11,121 bases of DNA from Acidimicrobiia bacterium (GTDB lineage Bacteria > Actinomycetota > Acidimicrobiia > Acidimicrobiales > Ilumatobacteraceae). The position numbers and the translations under genes were made by a program. Of the stretch, positions 8,599 through 11,121 are shown in pieces (the first letter of the stretch is position 1; each line of letters opens with the position of its first letter). The notes beneath the pieces are model-generated. The model ran no database searches and was not told where the DNA came from. It saw only the letters and a program-made list of their open reading frames with translations. The DNA lies in NCBI GenBank assembly GCA_010030605.1, contig RHCK01000022.1, positions 1 through 11,121 of the forward strand. Reading direction: 5' to 3'.

Positions 8599-9525
8599 GT
8601 GCTCGTGTCGAGTGTCGATGAACATGCCAAGGAACATTCCCAGCGAATCGGGATCGCATGGATGGTGCTGAGCGCCGCCGCCTATTCGATGTTCACGATC
8701 TTCGGCAAGAACGTGCTCGAGGAACTCGACTCCGTCGATGTGCTGTTGTGGCGCTTCCTCCTCGCGGTTCCTCTCGCGTGGGTCGTGGTGGTGATTCGGG
8801 CACGGTTCGGGGGGCCGGGCCCGTTGTCGGTGGCCTGGTTCCCCCGTTTCAGCGCGGGCGTGTTGTTCGGTGGTGTTGCGTGGTTGGCCTTTGCCGGACT
8901 CGATCAACTTCCCGGCGCGCTCTACATCGTCATCATCTACACCTATCCGGCGATGGTTGCCGTTGGTTCGACGTTGCTCGGTCGACCGGCCAGTCGGCAA
9001 GTGTGGATGGCCGTTTTGATCACGATGCTCGGCATCGCGCTCACGGTGCCCGAGGTGTTGGACGGCACCGGAGGCGCAACGGTCGTGGGTTTGCTGTTCA
9101 CCCTCGGCAACGCGCTCACGTACGCCGCCTACGTTCTCTATAGCGAACGATTGGTCAGCGACGGGGGAGACGGCTTGGTGGCATCGGCGTGGAGCCTCAC
9201 CGGTTCGCTCACGTTCGCCGTGGTGGCCGCGGCGATTTCGTGGCCTTTCGACGCCCCGAACACGTTCGGTGGATACGGGTCGGCAATCGGGTTGGCCGCC
9301 ATCAGCACCGTGCTGGCGAGCATGGCGTTCTTTCTCGGAGTGCGGCGGTTGGGTCCGTCGTCGGCGGCCTTGGTGGCCACCACCGAGCCGGTTCTCACCT
9401 TGATCTGGGTGGTGCTGATTCTCGACGAGACGTTGAAGCCGGTGCAGTTGTTGGGCGCGGCATTGGTGATCGTTGGCGTGTTGTGGTCGCAACGCGTACC
9501 TCGTGCTCAACCCACCAAGGCCTGA
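8599..9525 (+). CDS. EamA-family (DMT superfamily) transporter
   Basis: Inner-membrane protein of 308 residues with two EamA repeats and ten predicted membrane helices, roughly at 17-37, 48-66, 84-101, 107-127, 135-152, 160-181, 192-213, 227-247, 255-275 and 281-297. Family-like features are the first helix with SAAAYSMFTIFGK (25-37), YTYPAMVAV (114-122) in helix 4 and TTEPVLTLIW (261-270) in helix 9. Members export or import small metabolites such as amino acids; the substrate cannot be read from sequence. It starts 58 nt after the GGDEF-EAL stop on the same strand and may be co-transcribed or have its own promoter. The GTG at 8599 is used; a GTG two codons later (8605) with a close AGGT is equally possible. 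Its end overlaps the convergent neighbour by 19 bp. Confidence 0.9.
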   Translation: MLVSSVDEHAKEHSQRIGIAWMVLSAAAYSMFTIFGKNVLEELDSVDVLLWRFLLAVPLAWVVVVIRARFGGPGPLSVAWFPRFSAGVLFGGVAWLAFAGLDQLPGALYIVIIYTYPAMVAVGSTLLGRPASRQVWMAVLITMLGIALTVPEVLDGTGGATVVGLLFTLGNALTYAAYVLYSERLVSDGGDGLVASAWSLTGSLTFAVVAAAISWPFDAPNTFGGYGSAIGLAAISTVLASMAFFLGVRRLGPSSAALVATTEPVLTLIWVVLILDETLKPVQLLGAALVIVGVLWSQRVPRAQPTKA

Positions 9526-10343
9526 AGTTCGTCCACGCGGTTCCACACGTACGCCATCGTGGTGAACGACGGAAGGTCTCCGCCCGCTCCAGTGCTCGAC
9601 GTCCACGTGATACGCCACTCCACCCCGACGACTCCGAGAAACGTTCCCATGGGCCGCGAGGCGGACGAATGTTGATACGTGTACATACACGGTGACATCG
9701 CGTCGTCTCCGAGGGTCACATCCCAGATCCATCCCGGACCGAAGCACGATGTCGAACCGACGTTGTTGCCATCGGTCGTCCCGTCATCTTGCGTGAAGAA
9801 CAACAAGCGCGTCGGGGTGGCGGTGGCCCGTGACCACAACGGACCGAAGATCGTGGGGATCCACGCGGTTGCCATCACTGGGGTCCACCAACTCGGATCG
9901 ACCCAGAACCACGTGGGCGCCTTCACGACCATCGACGTCGGGGCCGGCGCGAACGATGCCGTGGGCGATGGCAAGCGAGCTTGCACCAACACCGCGGCAC
10001 TGCGCGCCACCTGTGAAGCGCCGAGGCGGGGAATCCAGACACTGGTGGAAGTGCCGGCACAGCGCTTCTCGTACAAGTCGTAACGGATGCCGTCGACGAC
10101 TTTCGAGATGTTCGTGGTGAGACCGATGTTCGCGTCGTAGGTGACCATGAGTTGCCAAGTGCAGGTGGAACCACTCGACGATGTCGTGTTCGACGGGGAA
10201 CCGGCCTGAACACCGGACCAGATGACGCCGTCGGACGTTCCTCCCGAAGTGTCGGCGGCCAACGCCTGCCGGTGCACATCGCTGAAGACCAACCCCACCA
10301 CGGTCATCAGGACGAGAGGAACGATCAAGCTCCGAAACCGCAC
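9507..10343 (-). CDS. Secreted four-cysteine protein of unknown function
   Basis: A 278-residue protein from GTG at 10343. Signal peptide: MRFR, a hydrophobic core (5-21) and a cleavage region ending ALAA (27-30). The mature part has exactly four cysteines (61, 95, 200, 219), which could form two disulfides, is rich in Trp, Ser and Thr, and contains CFGPGWIW (200-207) and CMYTYQHSSASRP (219-231). That C-terminal pattern resembles a recurring family of secreted actinobacterial proteins often mislabelled ATP/GTP-binding, with a possible PKD-like fold; I recall this only by pattern. No enzyme motif is seen. The GTG is chosen for AGGAGG just upstream (10353-10348) and a good signal peptide; an ATG at 10364 would add seven residues encoded by the ribosome site itself. 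It overlaps the lipoprotein gene by 19 nt, so the two are probably coupled. Confidence 0.8.
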   Translation of the reverse strand: MRFRSLIVPLVLMTVVGLVFSDVHRQALAADTSGGTSDGVIWSGVQAGSPSNTTSSSGSTCTWQLMVTYDANIGLTTNISKVVDGIRYDLYEKRCAGTSTSVWIPRLGASQVARSAAVLVQARLPSPTASFAPAPTSMVVKAPTWFWVDPSWWTPVMATAWIPTIFGPLWSRATATPTRLLFFTQDDGTTDGNNVGSTSCFGPGWIWDVTLGDDAMSPCMYTYQHSSASRPMGTFLGVVGVEWRITWTSSTGAGGDLPSFTTMAYVWNRVDELQALVG

Positions 10344-10927
10344 AGGTCCTCCTCGTTCGTCCATTGGGTCGCGCGCCAGGACGTCCATCTCCAGCCGTCG
10401 AGGGTCAAGGTCATGGTCCAATCGGTGATGGCACTCACGCGCGAATCGTCGAACACCGCGCCCTCCATCAGAAGAACCGTGTCGTCGAGAAGGCAGGTGG
10501 TGATCGATGCGATGTCGCCGTCGATTTTCGTCGACTCGATGCGATACCGAAGAGATCCGCGAGACGATGCAACGATTCCGGCGCTCGTGCGTTTCTCCAT
10601 GAGATCCGTCAGCTCGCGATGTAGATCCGAGCCCGGAACGGCGAGATCGTCGATGACGCAATCACGCGGTCGACGCCCGCATCGAACGCGGGTCGTCATC
10701 AGTGCATCGAACGCCTCGGCAACGAGTGACGTCTCGAACGTTTCATGTGGAACGGTCGACGTCACAATCGAAATGGGAGTTGTCGGCACGATCGACGTGG
10801 AAGTTGGTCCGGGTTTGATGGGTGCATCCACCACCACTCCACCTGGTCGACCACACGATGACATCATCACCATCAACGTTGCCAACACGAAAACTTCAGA
10901 AATGATCGGCGGTCGCCCGTTCCGCAT
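10325..10927 (-). CDS. Putative lipoprotein, NTF2-like fold suspected
   Basis: A 200-residue protein. The N-terminus has a hydrophobic stretch (about 9-22) ending in a lipobox-like MSSC, so Cys25 would be lipidated and the protein anchored outside the membrane. A Pro/Thr/Ser/Val-rich linker (31-60) leads to a domain (about 63-196) with cysteines 83, 90, 145 and 196, alternating predicted helix and strand, and a Trp-rich end (LDGWRWTSW, 176-184). This layout resembles small NTF2-like or SnoaL-like lipoproteins of actinobacteria, but no binding or catalytic residues can be named. The ATG at 10927 has AGGAGG 5 nt upstream and the lipobox at the right distance; the frame runs open to an ATG at 11065, which would bury the signal and is rejected. 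It is first in a two-gene unit with the overlapping secreted protein. Confidence 0.8.
   Translation of the reverse strand: MRNGRPPIISEVFVLATLMVMMSSCGRPGGVVVDAPIKPGPTSTSIVPTTPISIVTSTVPHETFETSLVAEAFDALMTTRVRCGRRPRDCVIDDLAVPGSDLHRELTDLMEKRTSAGIVASSRGSLRYRIESTKIDGDIASITTCLLDDTVLLMEGAVFDDSRVSAITDWTMTLTLDGWRWTSWRATQWTNEEDLCGFGA
10348..10353 (-). promoter_or_regulatory. Ribosome binding site of the secreted protein, inside the lipoprotein gene
   Basis: Perfect minus-strand AGGAGG, 4 nt before GTG 10343 and within the 3' coding part of the lipoprotein gene. It decides for the GTG start over ATG 10364 and supports coupled translation of the pair. Confidence 0.7.
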
Positions 10928-11063
10928 GTGTTCCTCCTCGCCGATGTCCGGGTGGGTCTCGGTTCGAACCCCGTGGAGATGCTCATATGACCGGGCTTGA
11001 TGCTGAATGGGCCGAACGACCCGATCGTCATCGGTCCACTGTTCGGTCTGACAAGATTCGGTC
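10928..11063. promoter_or_regulatory. Divergent intergenic region between the lipoprotein and the Tat-exported protein
   Basis: 136 nt that must serve both directions. It contains the palindrome GGTTCGAACC (10961-10970), CATATG (10984-10989), a CCGAT/ATCGG inverted repeat around CGTC (11021-11034), and TTCGGTC twice (11042-11048, 11057-11063) just before the plus-strand ATG. No clear -35/-10 pair could be chosen on either strand. Confidence 0.4.
10933..10938 (-). promoter_or_regulatory. Ribosome binding site of the lipoprotein gene
   Basis: Perfect minus-strand AGGAGG, 5 nt before ATG 10927. It fixes this start against the in-frame ATG at 11065. Confidence 0.8.
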
Positions 11064-11121
11064 ATGAGCCAACCGATTTCTCGACGCGTCTTTCTCGCCC
11101 TCGGAGCCTCGGTGGTGGTGG
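11064..11121 (+). CDS. N-terminus of a Tat-exported protein (partial)
   Basis: Nineteen codons from ATG 11064 before the window ends. The peptide starts MSQPISRRVFLALGAS: a twin-arginine motif SRRVFL followed by the start of a hydrophobic core, so the product is probably exported folded through the Tat system. No functional domain is visible. No strong ribosome site precedes it. The ATG overlaps a minus-strand ATG in a CATG palindrome, which is incidental. Confidence 0.65.
   Translation, partial: MSQPISRRVFLALGASVVV

Noticed and set aside
8302..9747. 481-codon minus-strand open frame antisense to the EamA gene
   Set aside because: It crosses three genes, is extremely rich in His and Arg and has no domain; the sense frame is a clear ten-helix transporter.
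10949..10985. tRNA-like T-loop sequence GGTTCGAACCCC
   Set aside because: The flanking bases do not form a 5-bp T stem, and no acceptor, anticodon or D arm can be drawn around it. It is better read as a simple palindrome.

Overview
The window is GC-rich, tightly packed and almost wholly coding. It carries an HspR-type heat-shock operon, which is typical of Actinobacteria. Together with the lipoprotein and secreted-protein types on the right, this suggests a high-GC actinobacterium, perhaps of class Acidimicrobiia; that placement is inference from gene style only.

Left 6.8 kb (minus strand): one unbroken chaperone operon, read from right to left as dnaK, grpE, dnaJ, hspR, a DUF3445 (heme-dependent oxidative N-demethylase-like) gene and clpB, with clpB running off the left edge. 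The gaps are 8 nt, 13 nt, a 4-nt ATGA overlap, 1 nt and 1 nt. DnaK, GrpE, DnaJ and ClpB form the classical refolding and disaggregation machine, and HspR is its expected autorepressor. The DUF3445 gene is the surprise: a likely heme or redox protein placed between the repressor and the disaggregase with no room for its own promoter.

Centre (6808-7079): a divergent control region between dnaK and a c-di-GMP signalling gene. It holds a candidate dnaK promoter with a degenerate HAIR-like element, a C/G-rich hairpin in the dnaK leader, a nested 45-bp dyad, and a tandem 12-bp repeat bracketed by 7-bp repeats.

Right part: a membrane-anchored GGDEF-EAL protein (intact GGDEF, substituted EAL sites) and an EamA-type transporter, both on the plus strand. 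Convergent to these, on the minus strand, is a two-gene unit: a small lipoprotein overlapping a secreted four-cysteine protein. At the right edge the first 19 codons of a Tat-exported protein read out on the plus strand.

No RNA gene, CRISPR array, insertion sequence or clear terminator was found. The strongest novelty candidates are the DUF3445 gene inside the heat-shock operon and the unusual repeats in the dnaK/GGDEF control region.
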